In this document: positions 37,626-45,913 of the stretch, piece after piece
How the letters are laid out: every line of letters begins with the position of its first letter
Numbering within the stretch: the stretch's first letter is position 1
Assembly: GCF_030682515.1 (NCBI RefSeq)
Contig: NZ_JAUXOD010000128.1
Location: 1-64,000, forward strand
Source: Hoeflea sp.
GTDB lineage: Bacteria; Pseudomonadota; Alphaproteobacteria; Rhizobiales; Rhizobiaceae
Length of the DNA: 64,000 bases
Reading direction: 5' to 3'
Translations under genes and position numbers: made by a program
The notes under the pieces: generated by a model
What the model was told of the DNA's origin: nothing
Seen by the model: the letters and a program-made list of their open reading frames with translations, nothing else
The model's database searches: none

Positions 37626-37704
37626 GCACCTCCTGGGGCGTTGCAGTCAACGAGAAACGGCCACACATTGCCAATCCATGGCTGAGGATTCCCGGAGAGA
37701 CAAG
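37626..37704. repeat. 79-bp direct repeat, copy 2 (truncated SRAP gene start)
   Basis: Near-copy of 34243-34321. It still encodes MCGRFSLTATPQEV on the minus strand (ATG at 37668) and then runs into unrelated sequence. It ends two bases before the Nudix gene start. Confidence 0.85.
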
Positions 37705-37706
37705 CA

Positions 37707-38141
37707 ATGAACATCAAGCCACCATCGGCCACGGCCGGCGCCGCACTCGCCGTCTCGGTGGCGCTCGAGCGCGATGGACGATTCCTGCTGGTGCTGCGCG
37801 CCAATCCGCCTGCCCAGCACATGTATGCCTTCCCGGGCGGGCGGGTGGATCCCGACGAGACGCTGGAGGCCGCGGCCCTTCGCGAGCTCGAGGAGGAGAC
37901 CGGGCTCAGGGCCACCAATCCGCGGCCCTTCGCCACTTTCGATCTTAACGCAGACGATCCCGGTGGCGCCTCGCATTTCTTCCTCACGGTATTCCTGGCC
38001 GACGATCCGGGCGGCGACCCGGTTGCCCGGGACGACGCCAAGGCCGTCGGCTGGTTCACCTCCGACGAAATCCGCGCGCTCCACACGCCGCCCAGCATGG
38101 TGACCTGCATGGACCTGCTGGCTGCCGGAAACCGGCCGTAG
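37707..38141 (+). CDS. Nudix hydrolase
   Basis: 144 residues; hydrolyses a nucleoside diphosphate linked to some other moiety. The full Nudix box is visible from GGRVDPDETLEAAALRELEE through EETGL, with all catalytic glutamates. Substrate not predictable. It starts directly at the end of the 79-bp repeat, so before the devBCA segment arrived it was probably divergent from the SRAP gene with a gap of a few tens of bases. Confidence 0.92.
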   Translation: MNIKPPSATAGAALAVSVALERDGRFLLVLRANPPAQHMYAFPGGRVDPDETLEAAALRELEEETGLRATNPRPFATFDLNADDPGGASHFFLTVFLADDPGGDPVARDDAKAVGWFTSDEIRALHTPPSMVTCMDLLAAGNRP

Positions 38142-38227
38142 CCGGGCCTGGACCCCGATGGCGCAGCTCAAGCGAATGTGAGCGGGATTGATTGGCGTCC
38201 GGCGCGATCATCCCGGATTATCTGTCC

Positions 38228-39253
38228 ATGGCAGGCTTTGATTTTCCCACACCGGCGTCCGCCGGCCGATCCAGTCTCTCCGGTCTCGTCGTCATGGCGG
38301 CGGTCGCGGCCTTGTGCCTGGCGCTGTCCGCGCTCAGCGCCGCGGCCAATCCGGATCGCTGGCAGCGCCAGGGCTGGAAAACCGATTTTTCCAGGTCCAG
38401 CATCGATTTTGCAGAGATACTCTCCGGCGGCCCGCCCAGGGACGGGATCCCGCCGATCGACGATCCGGACTTCCTGCCGGCAAAGGACGTATCGGAGCTG
38501 GATGCGAAGGAGCCGGTGATGTCGGTCGTCATCGACGGCCAGGCGCGCGCCTATCCGCTGCGGATCATGACCTGGCACGAGATCGTCAATGACACGCTGG
38601 CCGGCCGGCCCATTGCCGTGACCTATTGCCCGCTGTGCAACGCGGCCATCGTCTTCGACCGCACGATCGACGGCTCAACGACCACCTTCGGCACGACCGG
38701 AAACCTGCGCAACTCGGACCTGGTCATGTATGACCGCGAGACCGAGAGCTGGTGGCAGCAATTCACCGGCGAGGCGATCACCGGATCCCGCACCGGAGCG
38801 AAACTGGAGGTCATCCCCTCCCGGCTCGAGGCCTGGGAGAGCTTTCGCATGAGGCATCCCCAAGGCGAGGTGCTGGTGCCCAAAAACCCGAACCTGCGCG
38901 ACTACGGCCGCAATCCCTATGCCGGCTATGACAGTTCAAGCGTGCCGTTTCTCTATGATGGCCCGATGCCCGAGGGCATTGCACCACTGAGCTATGTCGT
39001 GGTGGTGCGGGAGGCGGACGAGCCGCTGGCGGTGTCGCTCGACCGGCTGCGGCGTGACGGAGCCGTCACGCTCAACGGCATCCTGTTCACCTGGGTTCCC
39101 GGTGTCCGTTCGGCGCTCGACACCTCCAGCATCGCCGAAGGCCGCGAGATCGGCAGCGTGGCCGTGACCCGCGACGGAAAGGACGTGGCGCATGAACTGA
39201 CCTTCGCCTTCGTCGTCAGTGCCTTCCTGCCCGGGACGACGATCCTGGAGTGA
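38228..39253 (+). CDS. DUF3179 domain-containing protein, secreted or membrane-anchored
   Basis: 341 residues from the ATG at 38228 (a TTG at 38192 is in frame). A hydrophobic segment (about residues 18-40) acts as signal or anchor. The DUF3179 core shows PIDDPDFLPAKDV, AYPLRIMTWHEIVND and PIAVTYCPLCNAAIVFDR, where the CPLC cysteines are conserved. The YCPLCN motif suggests a metal or redox site, but no function is established. No operon partner is evident. Confidence 0.88.
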   Translation: MAGFDFPTPASAGRSSLSGLVVMAAVAALCLALSALSAAANPDRWQRQGWKTDFSRSSIDFAEILSGGPPRDGIPPIDDPDFLPAKDVSELDAKEPVMSVVIDGQARAYPLRIMTWHEIVNDTLAGRPIAVTYCPLCNAAIVFDRTIDGSTTTFGTTGNLRNSDLVMYDRETESWWQQFTGEAITGSRTGAKLEVIPSRLEAWESFRMRHPQGEVLVPKNPNLRDYGRNPYAGYDSSSVPFLYDGPMPEGIAPLSYVVVVREADEPLAVSLDRLRRDGAVTLNGILFTWVPGVRSALDTSSIAEGREIGSVAVTRDGKDVAHELTFAFVVSAFLPGTTILE

Positions 39254-39309
39254 TCCAAGGCCAATCGTCCGGCATTTCATCGCGCCTGATCTTGGTGTAA
39301 GGACGAGCC

Positions 39310-39744
39310 ATGATCCGCCGCCTTGCCCTGATCCTGACTGTTCTCGTGCCCGCAGTGCTTCTCTGCGGCACGCAGACCGCCGTGGCCCAGGAGCCCGCGG
39401 TCGAGGAAGAGGCCACCGTGGTGGTGCCGGACCTGCCGCCGCCGCCCTACGAGGCGCGGTTGCTCAGGCTCGCCGAAATCCTCGGATCGGTCCAGTATCT
39501 GCGCACCCTGTGCAGCACCGAGGAAGAGACCGGCTGGCGCGACAGCATGCAGGCGCTGCTCAACAGCGAAACCGCCGGAGAGGCCAATCGCCGCGCACAG
39601 CTGACCGCCGGCTACAATCGCGGCTTCCGCGCCTTTGCCGCGGTTTACACCACATGCACCGAGGCCGCGGTCGTGGCCGAGGAGCGATACCGTCACGAAG
39701 GTGCAACACTTGTGGCCGAAATTGTTTCCCGCTATGGAAACTAA
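39310..39744 (+). CDS. TIGR02301 family protein, exported
   Basis: 144 residues with a clear signal peptide (cleavage near AVAQEP, residues 24-29). The mature helical part contains RLLRLAEILGSVQYLRTLC, then EETGWRDSM and AGYNRGFRAFAAVYTTCTEAA; two conserved cysteines (in RTLC and TTCTEA) may pair in the periplasm. The family is confined to Hyphomicrobiales and relatives and has no known function. Confidence 0.9.
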   Translation: MIRRLALILTVLVPAVLLCGTQTAVAQEPAVEEEATVVVPDLPPPPYEARLLRLAEILGSVQYLRTLCSTEEETGWRDSMQALLNSETAGEANRRAQLTAGYNRGFRAFAAVYTTCTEAAVVAEERYRHEGATLVAEIVSRYGN

Positions 39745-39837
39745 GGTTTTGTTAACCGATTTCGACGCAGCCCCGTGCCGGAACGGCTCAAGCCGTGCTA
39801 GGCTTGTTAATGACCTGGTAAGCAAAAGTTGGTTTGC

Positions 39838-40107
39838 ATGACACATCCCACGCCCCATACGACCGAAGAGCTTGATGATCTGATCATTCAGGAGAAGCTT
39901 CAGGTTGCGCTCGAACTGCAGCACGATGCCTGGGCCGAGAGCACGGCCGACGGCATCGAGCCGGAGATCATTGCCGATGCGGCGATGATCACCGCGATCC
40001 GGGAAACAGTCCGGGCGCTCGGCGAGGACCAGGCGGAAGCTCTGGTGGCGTCGCTGCGGGACCGCATCTTGGCGGGTGAGTTTTCACCCCAACGTGTGCT
40101 TCAATAG
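39838..40107 (+). CDS. small conserved acidic protein, unknown function
   Basis: 89 residues, predicted soluble and helical, beginning MTHPTPHTTEELDDLIIQEK. Rich in Glu, Asp and Ala; no cysteine and no membrane segment. The ATG at 39838 is preferred over an in-frame TTG at 39829. I do not recognise a domain. It is followed after 34 bp by another unknown gene on the same strand, and the two may be cotranscribed. Confidence 0.65.
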   Translation: MTHPTPHTTEELDDLIIQEKLQVALELQHDAWAESTADGIEPEIIADAAMITAIRETVRALGEDQAEALVASLRDRILAGEFSPQRVLQ

Positions 40108-40141
40108 GATTACTGAGGCAGCATCACCGGCGAGGAGACAC

Positions 40142-40936
40142 GTGGTCGACAAGCGCAAGCGCCTACGGCACCTGAGCGACAGCATCGTCGCCACAGCCAT
40201 CATCGGCGCGTTGCTGGCCGTCGTGACCGCAGGTCCGGCGCTGTCCCTGAGCGAACTCAAGGAGGCCGAGCCTCCAGCCGCTGAATCCGGGCAGGAAGCG
40301 CCACCGGCGCCCGATGCACCCCTTGGCAGCCCGGCAGAGGATCCAGAGACGGGCCCGGAAACTGGCCCCTCCATCGGCCCGGCAATCGGTTTGCCGGATC
40401 CCGATCCGATCATCCGCACAGTCCCGCAAACCGAGGACCCGGACCTCGAGACAGCCGTCAAGTTTCCTCCCGTCGACATCCTCACCGATCTCGCGCTGCT
40501 GCCCGAACCTGTGCGGCGCATGCGGCAGCTGATCATCGAGGCCGCGACCACGGGCGAGATCGACCGGCTCCGCGCCCTGCTGGGCACCGGTCCGACCGCC
40601 ACGCAACTGGCCTTTGGCGAGGTCGACACCGATCCGGTCGCCTATCTGCGCTCGATTTCGGGCGACGGCGAGGGCCAGGAAATCCTGGCGATCCTCATCG
40701 ACCTGCTCAACACCGGCTTCCTCCATGTCGATGTCGGCGAGCCCTCCGAGACATTCGTCTGGCCCTATTTTGTCGCGCTGCCGCTTGAGGCCCTGACGCC
40801 GCCGCAGAAAGTGGAGCTGTTGCGCCTGGTCACCGCCGGCGACGTCGAGGACATGAAGGCCTATGGCGCCTACAATTTCTACCGGATCGGCATCTCGCCG
40901 GAAGGCGAATGGGCGTTTTTCGTGGCCGGCGACTGA
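40142..40936 (+). CDS. exported protein of unknown function
   Basis: 264 residues from a GTG at 40142 with GAGGAGA a few bases upstream. The N-terminus is basic then hydrophobic (KRKRLRHLSDSIVATAIIGA), a signal peptide or anchor. A Pro/Gly/Glu-rich linker (about 45-95, GPETGPSIGPAIGLPDPDP) precedes a globular region (about 105-264, for example EILAILIDLLNTGFLHVDVG and YNFYRIGISPEGEW). No known domain seen. The late aromatic-rich part is the likely conserved core. Confidence 0.7.
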   Translation: MVDKRKRLRHLSDSIVATAIIGALLAVVTAGPALSLSELKEAEPPAAESGQEAPPAPDAPLGSPAEDPETGPETGPSIGPAIGLPDPDPIIRTVPQTEDPDLETAVKFPPVDILTDLALLPEPVRRMRQLIIEAATTGEIDRLRALLGTGPTATQLAFGEVDTDPVAYLRSISGDGEGQEILAILIDLLNTGFLHVDVGEPSETFVWPYFVALPLEALTPPQKVELLRLVTAGDVEDMKAYGAYNFYRIGISPEGEWAFFVAGD

Positions 40937-41056
40937 TCCACCCGCTACCCCGCATCCGTGCCCCAGAGGCCTGCGCGCGATCGCGCCCTTGCCCCGCGCC
41001 GCGCGACAGCCTACCTATCGGGGGACATCCATCCCGACCCATCCGGAGTGCGCCGC

Positions 41057-41923
41057 GTGCCAGCCCTAGTCCTATCCGACCGGAAGATCGTGCATGTTGA
41101 CGGCGCTGACGCCGAGCATTTCCTGCAGAACCTGATCACCGCCAATCTCGACGCAGTCCGGCCCGGCGAGGCGCGTCCCGCAGCGCTGCTGACGCCCCAG
41201 GGCAAGATCCTGTTCGACTTCCTGATCTCAAGATCCGGCGACACCGGCTATGATTGCGACATCCGCGCCGACTGCGTCGATGATTTCATCCGCCGGCTGA
41301 CGCTCTACAAGCTGCGCGCCGCCGTCAGCTTCGACACGCGCGACGATGTGCCGGTGACCGCCGTCTGGGACGTTCCAGCCCCCGAAGGCGCGCTCGTCGA
41401 CACGCGGTTTCCAGCGGACGCCCGCGTCTGGCGGCTTTATGGTCCGGGCGCGGTTGCCGATGCGGACCCGGCCCGCTGGAACGCGCTGCGGATCGCCCAT
41501 GGCGTGGCCGAATCGGGCGCGGACTTCGCGCTCTCGGATGTCTTTCCCCACGACGTCATGATGGACAAGACCGGCGGTGTGGATTTCCGCAAGGGCTGCT
41601 ATGTCGGCCAGGAAGTGGTCTCGCGCATGCAGCATCGCGGCACCGCGCGGCGCAGGGTGGCGACCGTGACCGCGCAATCTCCCCTGCCCGCTCGCGGCGC
41701 CGATGACGCGGTCATCGCGGTGCTCGCGGGCGACAAGCCGGTCGGCAGCCTCGGGACCACCGAAGGACATGCAGCGCTTGCCATCGTGCGCACCGACCGG
41801 GTCGGCGATGCGCTGGCAGGCAACCTCACGCTCACCGCCGCAGGCATCCCCGTCACCCTCGCCCTGCCGGCCTGGTCGGGACTGTCGTTCGACGCCGGCG
41901 GCGCCGTCGCCGAGGACGCCTGA
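41057..41923 (+). CDS. ygfZ: folate-binding protein YgfZ (Fe-S cluster maintenance)
   Basis: 288 residues from a GTG at 41057 with GGAG eight bases upstream. The GcvT-like folate-binding fold carries the diagnostic KGCYVGQEVVSRM. YgfZ/IBA57 proteins use tetrahydrofolate to help build or repair certain Fe-S enzymes. It begins a tight cluster with the HD, phosphatase and NadQ-like genes (gaps of 3, 0 and 7 bp). Confidence 0.92.
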   Translation: MPALVLSDRKIVHVDGADAEHFLQNLITANLDAVRPGEARPAALLTPQGKILFDFLISRSGDTGYDCDIRADCVDDFIRRLTLYKLRAAVSFDTRDDVPVTAVWDVPAPEGALVDTRFPADARVWRLYGPGAVADADPARWNALRIAHGVAESGADFALSDVFPHDVMMDKTGGVDFRKGCYVGQEVVSRMQHRGTARRRVATVTAQSPLPARGADDAVIAVLAGDKPVGSLGTTEGHAALAIVRTDRVGDALAGNLTLTAAGIPVTLALPAWSGLSFDAGGAVAEDA

Positions 41924-41926
41924 GCC

Positions 41927-42544
41927 ATGGCTTCGGTTGAAAAGGCGCCCCGCGCCTGGCAGCGCATGCTCTCGGGCCGGCGGCTCGACCTGCTCGACCC
42001 CTCGCCGCTCGACGTCGAGATTTCCGACATTGCCCACGGGCTGGCGCGGGTGGCGCGCTGGAACGGACAGACAAGCGGCAGCCATGCCTTTTCCGTGGCC
42101 CAGCATTCGCTGATGGTCGAGGAGATCGTCGGCAGGCTCACGGAGGCGTCCCCGGAGATCCGGCTGCTGGCACTTCTCCATGACGCGCCCGAATATGTCA
42201 TCGGCGACATGATCTCGCCGTTCAAGGCGGCCGTCGGTGGCGGCTACAAGACGGTGGAAGCGCGGCTGGAGGCTGCCATCCACATCCGCTTCGGGCTGCC
42301 GCCCGCCCTGCCCGCGCCGCTCCAGGCGCTGATCAAGCGCGCCGACCGGATCTCGGCCTATTTCGAGGCGACGGAACTCGCGGGCTTCGAAGACAGGGAG
42401 GCCCGCGCCTTCTTCGGCCCGCCGCGCGGCATCAGCCGCGACATGCTCGATGTGTCGCCGCGCCCGGCCGACGAGGTGCAGGCGCTGTTCCTTGCGCGGT
42501 TTGAGGCGCTCGAAGCGCTGCGCCCGCCAAAGCGGGGTGGATGA
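41927..42544 (+). CDS. HD domain phosphohydrolase (YfbR-like)
   Basis: 205 residues. HD-domain residues are seen as WNGQTSGSHAFSVAQHSLMV, LLALLHDAPEYVIGDM and a later KRADRISAYFEA. The pattern resembles YfbR-type 5'-deoxynucleotidases, although the substrate is unproven. It sits within the ygfZ-nadQ cluster with 3 bp upstream, and its stop abuts the next start. Confidence 0.88.
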   Translation: MASVEKAPRAWQRMLSGRRLDLLDPSPLDVEISDIAHGLARVARWNGQTSGSHAFSVAQHSLMVEEIVGRLTEASPEIRLLALLHDAPEYVIGDMISPFKAAVGGGYKTVEARLEAAIHIRFGLPPALPAPLQALIKRADRISAYFEATELAGFEDREARAFFGPPRGISRDMLDVSPRPADEVQALFLARFEALEALRPPKRGG

Positions 42545-43108
42545 ATGTCCTATATCGTCGTCTGCCGTCTCAACCAGATCGCCGAAACTGCCGTGCTGCA
42601 TGGCGCCCGCGAGATGGTGAGCCTGCTGGCCGAGAACCAGGAGTTCCACCGCCCCGCCGTCATCGACCAGAGCCGCCACCTCAAGCTCGGCCTCAACGAC
42701 ATTTCCGAGCTGCGTCCCGGGCTCACGGCGCCGGGCGAGGCCCATGTCGAGCGGCTGATCGGCTTTGTCAGGGCCTGGGACCGGCGCGCGCCGCTTGTCG
42801 TCCATTGCTGGCTGGGGATTTCGCGCTCGCCTGCCGCCGCCGCCATTGCCGCGCTGGCGCTCGAGCCCGATCAGGACGAGATGGCGCTCGCCGAACGCCT
42901 GCGCCAGGCCTCGCCCTTCGTCACGCCGAACGCGCGGCTGATCGACATCGGCGACGCCATGCTCGGCCGCGATGGCCGCCTCAAGCGCGCCATCAAGGCC
43001 ATCGGCCGCGGCGCCGACGCCTTCGAGGGAAACCGTTTCTGCCTGGCGCTCCGGCCCGGTGACTCCGTTCCCGCCGCCACGCCGGAGCGGCACAAGGGCG
43101 GGACCTGA
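42545..43108 (+). CDS. tyrosine/dual-specificity phosphatase-like protein
   Basis: 187 residues. The P-loop HCWLGISRS (H87, C88, R94) matches HC-x5-R, so Cys88 is the expected nucleophile. An upstream aspartate in LNDISELRPG could be the general acid. It starts immediately after the HD-domain gene (TGA-ATG without gap). Physiological substrate unknown; small families of this type are common in alphaproteobacteria. Confidence 0.85.
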   Translation: MSYIVVCRLNQIAETAVLHGAREMVSLLAENQEFHRPAVIDQSRHLKLGLNDISELRPGLTAPGEAHVERLIGFVRAWDRRAPLVVHCWLGISRSPAAAAIAALALEPDQDEMALAERLRQASPFVTPNARLIDIGDAMLGRDGRLKRAIKAIGRGADAFEGNRFCLALRPGDSVPAATPERHKGGT

Positions 43109-43115
43109 TCGCGCC

Positions 43116-44093
43116 ATGGAGCCAGGCGACATCCCACCGCTCCGCATCGGCCTCAATGCCGCCATCGTGGCAGTCAGCGGACGCTCGCCCAAGATCCTCT
43201 GCGTGCCCGCCGAGCCCGGCATCGGCGGCGCCGACGGCCTGCCCTACGATCTGTTCGATCCCACCCGCCACCGCACCTTCGAGACCGCCCTGCGCCATTT
43301 CGTCGAAACCCAGACCGCGCTGCATCTGGGCTATGTCGAGCAGCTCTACACCTTCGGCGATCGCGACCGGCACCGCCGGCCGGGCGACGAGAACGTCCAT
43401 TCCGTCTCCGTGGGCTACCTGGCCCTGACCCGGACCGATGCCGAACCGGGCGAGGCGCTGGCCCGGACCGGGTCGCGCTGGCGCGACTGGTACACCTTGT
43501 TTCCCTGGGAGGACTGGCGCGAGGACAGGCCTGCGGTGCTCGACACGGTCATCCTGCCGCGGCTCAAGACCTGGACGTCCGAGGCCGGGAGCGACGACGC
43601 TGCGCTGAGGCGGCAGTCACGCGTGCGCCTGTCCTTTGGCCTCGACGACTTTCCCTTCGATGACGAGCGCGTGCTCGACCGCTACCAGCTGCTCTACGAG
43701 GCGGGCCTGGTCGAGGAGAGCGTGGCCGACGGCCGCGTCGCCGGCACAGGGCTCGCGGCCCCGCTCGGCCGCGCCATGCGGTTTGACCACCGCCGCATCG
43801 CCGCCACCGCGGTGCAGCGGCTGCGTGCCAAGATCAAGTACCGGCCGGTGATCTTCGAGCTGATGCCGCCCGATTTCACCCTGACCGAGCTACAGACGAC
43901 CGTGGAGGCGATCTCCGGCCGCCATCTGCACAAGCAGAATTTCCGCCGCCTGGTCGAGGGCGCCGAACTGGTCGAGCCGACCGGCGCGTCCAGCGCCGCC
44001 ACCGGCGGCCGCCCCGCCGCCCTCTACCGCTTCCGCGCCAAGATCTTGGAAGAACGGCCCGCGCCGGGCCTCAGGCTCGGCGGACGGGGGTAG
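43116..44093 (+). CDS. nadQ: NadQ-like transcriptional regulator of NAD synthesis (Nudix-related plus winged helix)
   Basis: 325 residues from the ATG at 43116. The N-terminal two-thirds is a Nudix-like ligand domain whose catalytic box is degenerate (no RExxEE run). The C-terminal part is a winged helix (FTLTELQTTVEAISGRHLHK, QNFRRLVEGAELVEPTG). This architecture is that of NrtR/NadQ regulators, of which NadQ controls nadABC in alphaproteobacteria. nadABC lies about 9 kb away with a perfect palindrome in its promoter. The gene name is by family and context. Confidence 0.8.
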   Translation: MEPGDIPPLRIGLNAAIVAVSGRSPKILCVPAEPGIGGADGLPYDLFDPTRHRTFETALRHFVETQTALHLGYVEQLYTFGDRDRHRRPGDENVHSVSVGYLALTRTDAEPGEALARTGSRWRDWYTLFPWEDWREDRPAVLDTVILPRLKTWTSEAGSDDAALRRQSRVRLSFGLDDFPFDDERVLDRYQLLYEAGLVEESVADGRVAGTGLAAPLGRAMRFDHRRIAATAVQRLRAKIKYRPVIFELMPPDFTLTELQTTVEAISGRHLHKQNFRRLVEGAELVEPTGASSAATGGRPAALYRFRAKILEERPAPGLRLGGRG

Positions 44094-44161
44094 AGGACCG
44101 CTTCAGGGCGATGTCCTGATCTGGCTCCGCCAGGTTGCCCGGGTGACCCGAGCGAAAGCAG

Positions 44162-44198
44162 CTGACAGGTTCTGTCAGTTGAGGTGGTCTAGAACACC
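44162..44198. promoter_or_regulatory. two inverted repeats upstream of the DUF6194 gene
   Basis: CTGACAG-GTT-CTGTCAG (44162-44178) is a perfect 7-bp inverted repeat, and GGTGGTCTAGAACACC (44183-44198) is an 8-bp-arm repeat with one mismatch. Both lie 30-70 bp before the start codon and may be operator sites; the regulator is unknown. Confidence 0.4.
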
Positions 44199-44228
44199 GA
44201 GATCAGCCACCAGCATCAGGAGCAAACC

Positions 44229-44690
44229 ATGACCACCAGGATCGATGATGTTGACCGCTACATCACCGGCACCCTTGACGGCGTCAACCCGGTATCGGCC
44301 TGGGGCGAGACGGCCTACTTCTACAATCCCGGCCTGGTCCTCAAACGCGGAACCTATTTTGCCACCATCAAGCAAAAGGACGGCGACAACGACAGGGCCT
44401 CCGGCCTCGACCGCGACGGCGTGTGGCGATTGAACATCGGCCTCGGCAAGAAGGCTTTCCTGGCGATGTTCAAGCATCAGCCCGCGAGGCCTGCCAAGGG
44501 CGGCGTCATCGAAGGGCCATGGGATTTCACCGAGATCGACCGGATCACGCCGCACCCCGTCTATGGCTGGATGGGGTGGATTGCCGTTCTCAATCCGGGC
44601 GAAGAGACCTTCGAGACGTGCAAGCCGCTGATCGCGACCGCGCATCAGCGCGCGGCGGACGGTTTCGGCAAGCGCACCCGGCAGTCGTGA
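44229..44690 (+). CDS. DUF6194 family protein
   Basis: 153-residue soluble protein. Family pattern seen in WGETAYFYNPG, DRDGVWRLNIGLGKKAF and PHPVYGWMGWIAVLNPG. Members are small single-domain proteins without known activity. It is separated from the nadQ-like gene by 135 bp that hold two inverted repeats, so it is likely expressed on its own. Confidence 0.82.
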   Translation: MTTRIDDVDRYITGTLDGVNPVSAWGETAYFYNPGLVLKRGTYFATIKQKDGDNDRASGLDRDGVWRLNIGLGKKAFLAMFKHQPARPAKGGVIEGPWDFTEIDRITPHPVYGWMGWIAVLNPGEETFETCKPLIATAHQRAADGFGKRTRQS

Positions 44691-44808
44691 CCGACGCCTG
44701 CGTGGTTCCAGTGGCAAGTCGGGGCCATTGGTCCGGAGCACCGCGCGGCTCGGGGAGAGAATTCCCCAAGCCGCGCCAGCAAGGGATCGGCCGAGGCCCG
44801 TGCTCCTG

Positions 44809-45858
44809 TCAGGCCATGACCCAGAGCTGGAACAGCAGGCCGGAGGCGAAGGCGCCGGTCAGCGACAGGCCGATATAGAGCGCAAAGACCTGGGGCCGGG
44901 CCAGAGCCCAGACCGCCATCGCCGCCGGGATCGAGGTGACCCCTCCGGCCACGAGGAAGGCGAGGCCCGCGCCGGGCGCCATGCCCTGCTCGATCAGCCC
45001 GCCCACCAGCGGGAGCGCGGCATAGCCGTTGAGATAGGCCGGCACGCCGACAAGTGTCGCCATGACGATCGGCATGAGCCCGGTGCCGCCCAGCGCCGCC
45101 GTCACCGTCTCGGCAGGGATCCAGGCCAGCATCAGGCTCTCGAGCAGGAAGGCGAGCGTCAGCCATTTCGCCAGGAACAGCGTCGTGCTCAGGCCATTGC
45201 GGGCGAACTTCTCCCGCCGCTCGGGCTCCTCCCAGAACCGCCAGACGACGGGCTTGGGCGCGCGGATCTTCGATCCGCCGCAGCCGCCATTGCCGATGCC
45301 CTCGCGCAACGGATCGGCCAGCGCGCCGCCGCGCGACATGAGATGCACCACCAGCCCGCCGAACAGGCCAAGACCGATGGCGGCCAGCGTCTTGGCGACC
45401 GCGAATTCTAGGTTGAGCACCCCGGCGGTGAGCACGAACATCGACGGATCCATGATCGGCGACGCCAGCCAGAAGGCCATGACCGCGGACAAGGGAACCC
45501 CCATCGCCAGAAGGGCCGCGATCAGCGGGATCACCCCGCAGGAGCAGAACGGCGAGATCCCGCCCATCAGCGCCCCGAGCAGGATCATCGTGAGCGGCGC
45601 GCCGGTGAAAGCCCTGGCGATCAGATTGTCCGCGCCGGTGGCGCCCGCCCAGGCGGCAATGCCGATCGACAGGATCAGGAACGGCGCCGTCTCGACCAGC
45701 GCGCGGCCCGCAAACAGCGCGCTCTGACCGGCCTGGGACGGGTCGAACAGCGCAAGCACGACGAGCAGCAGGACCGAGGCAAGCCAGACGCGCTGGTCCC
45801 GCCAGAGATGGAGCAGTCCGGCCCAGGGGCCGGGAGTGGAACGGGTTGCGACAGACAT
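44809..45858 (-). CDS. permease of the ArsP/DUF318 family
   Basis: 349 residues with about ten transmembrane helices in two halves. The motif GGISPFCSCGVIPLIAALL followed by FWLASPIMDPSMF is diagnostic of the family, which includes ArsP (organoarsenical export) and Cu/Zn-linked permeases. The central loop GNGGCGGSK carries an extra cysteine. It lies 55 bp downstream of an ArsR-family gene and shares a promoter motif with it, so metal or metalloid efflux is likely. The substrate is not determined. Confidence 0.85.
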   Translation of the reverse strand: MSVATRSTPGPWAGLLHLWRDQRVWLASVLLLVVLALFDPSQAGQSALFAGRALVETAPFLILSIGIAAWAGATGADNLIARAFTGAPLTMILLGALMGGISPFCSCGVIPLIAALLAMGVPLSAVMAFWLASPIMDPSMFVLTAGVLNLEFAVAKTLAAIGLGLFGGLVVHLMSRGGALADPLREGIGNGGCGGSKIRAPKPVVWRFWEEPERREKFARNGLSTTLFLAKWLTLAFLLESLMLAWIPAETVTAALGGTGLMPIVMATLVGVPAYLNGYAALPLVGGLIEQGMAPGAGLAFLVAGGVTSIPAAMAVWALARPQVFALYIGLSLTGAFASGLLFQLWVMA

Positions 45859-45872
45859 ACCTAAACCTCCGG

Positions 45873-45886
45873 ATATATGGTTATAT
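45873..45886. promoter_or_regulatory. candidate ArsR operator before the permease gene
   Basis: ATATA-TGGT-TATAT, a 5-bp inverted repeat 15 bp upstream of the permease start. It contains the 10-mer ATATGGTTAT (45875-45884), which recurs at 46241-46250 before arsR. Confidence 0.5.
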
Positions 45887-45913
45887 AAAGGCCAAAAAAA
45901 ATGCCCGACTTCG

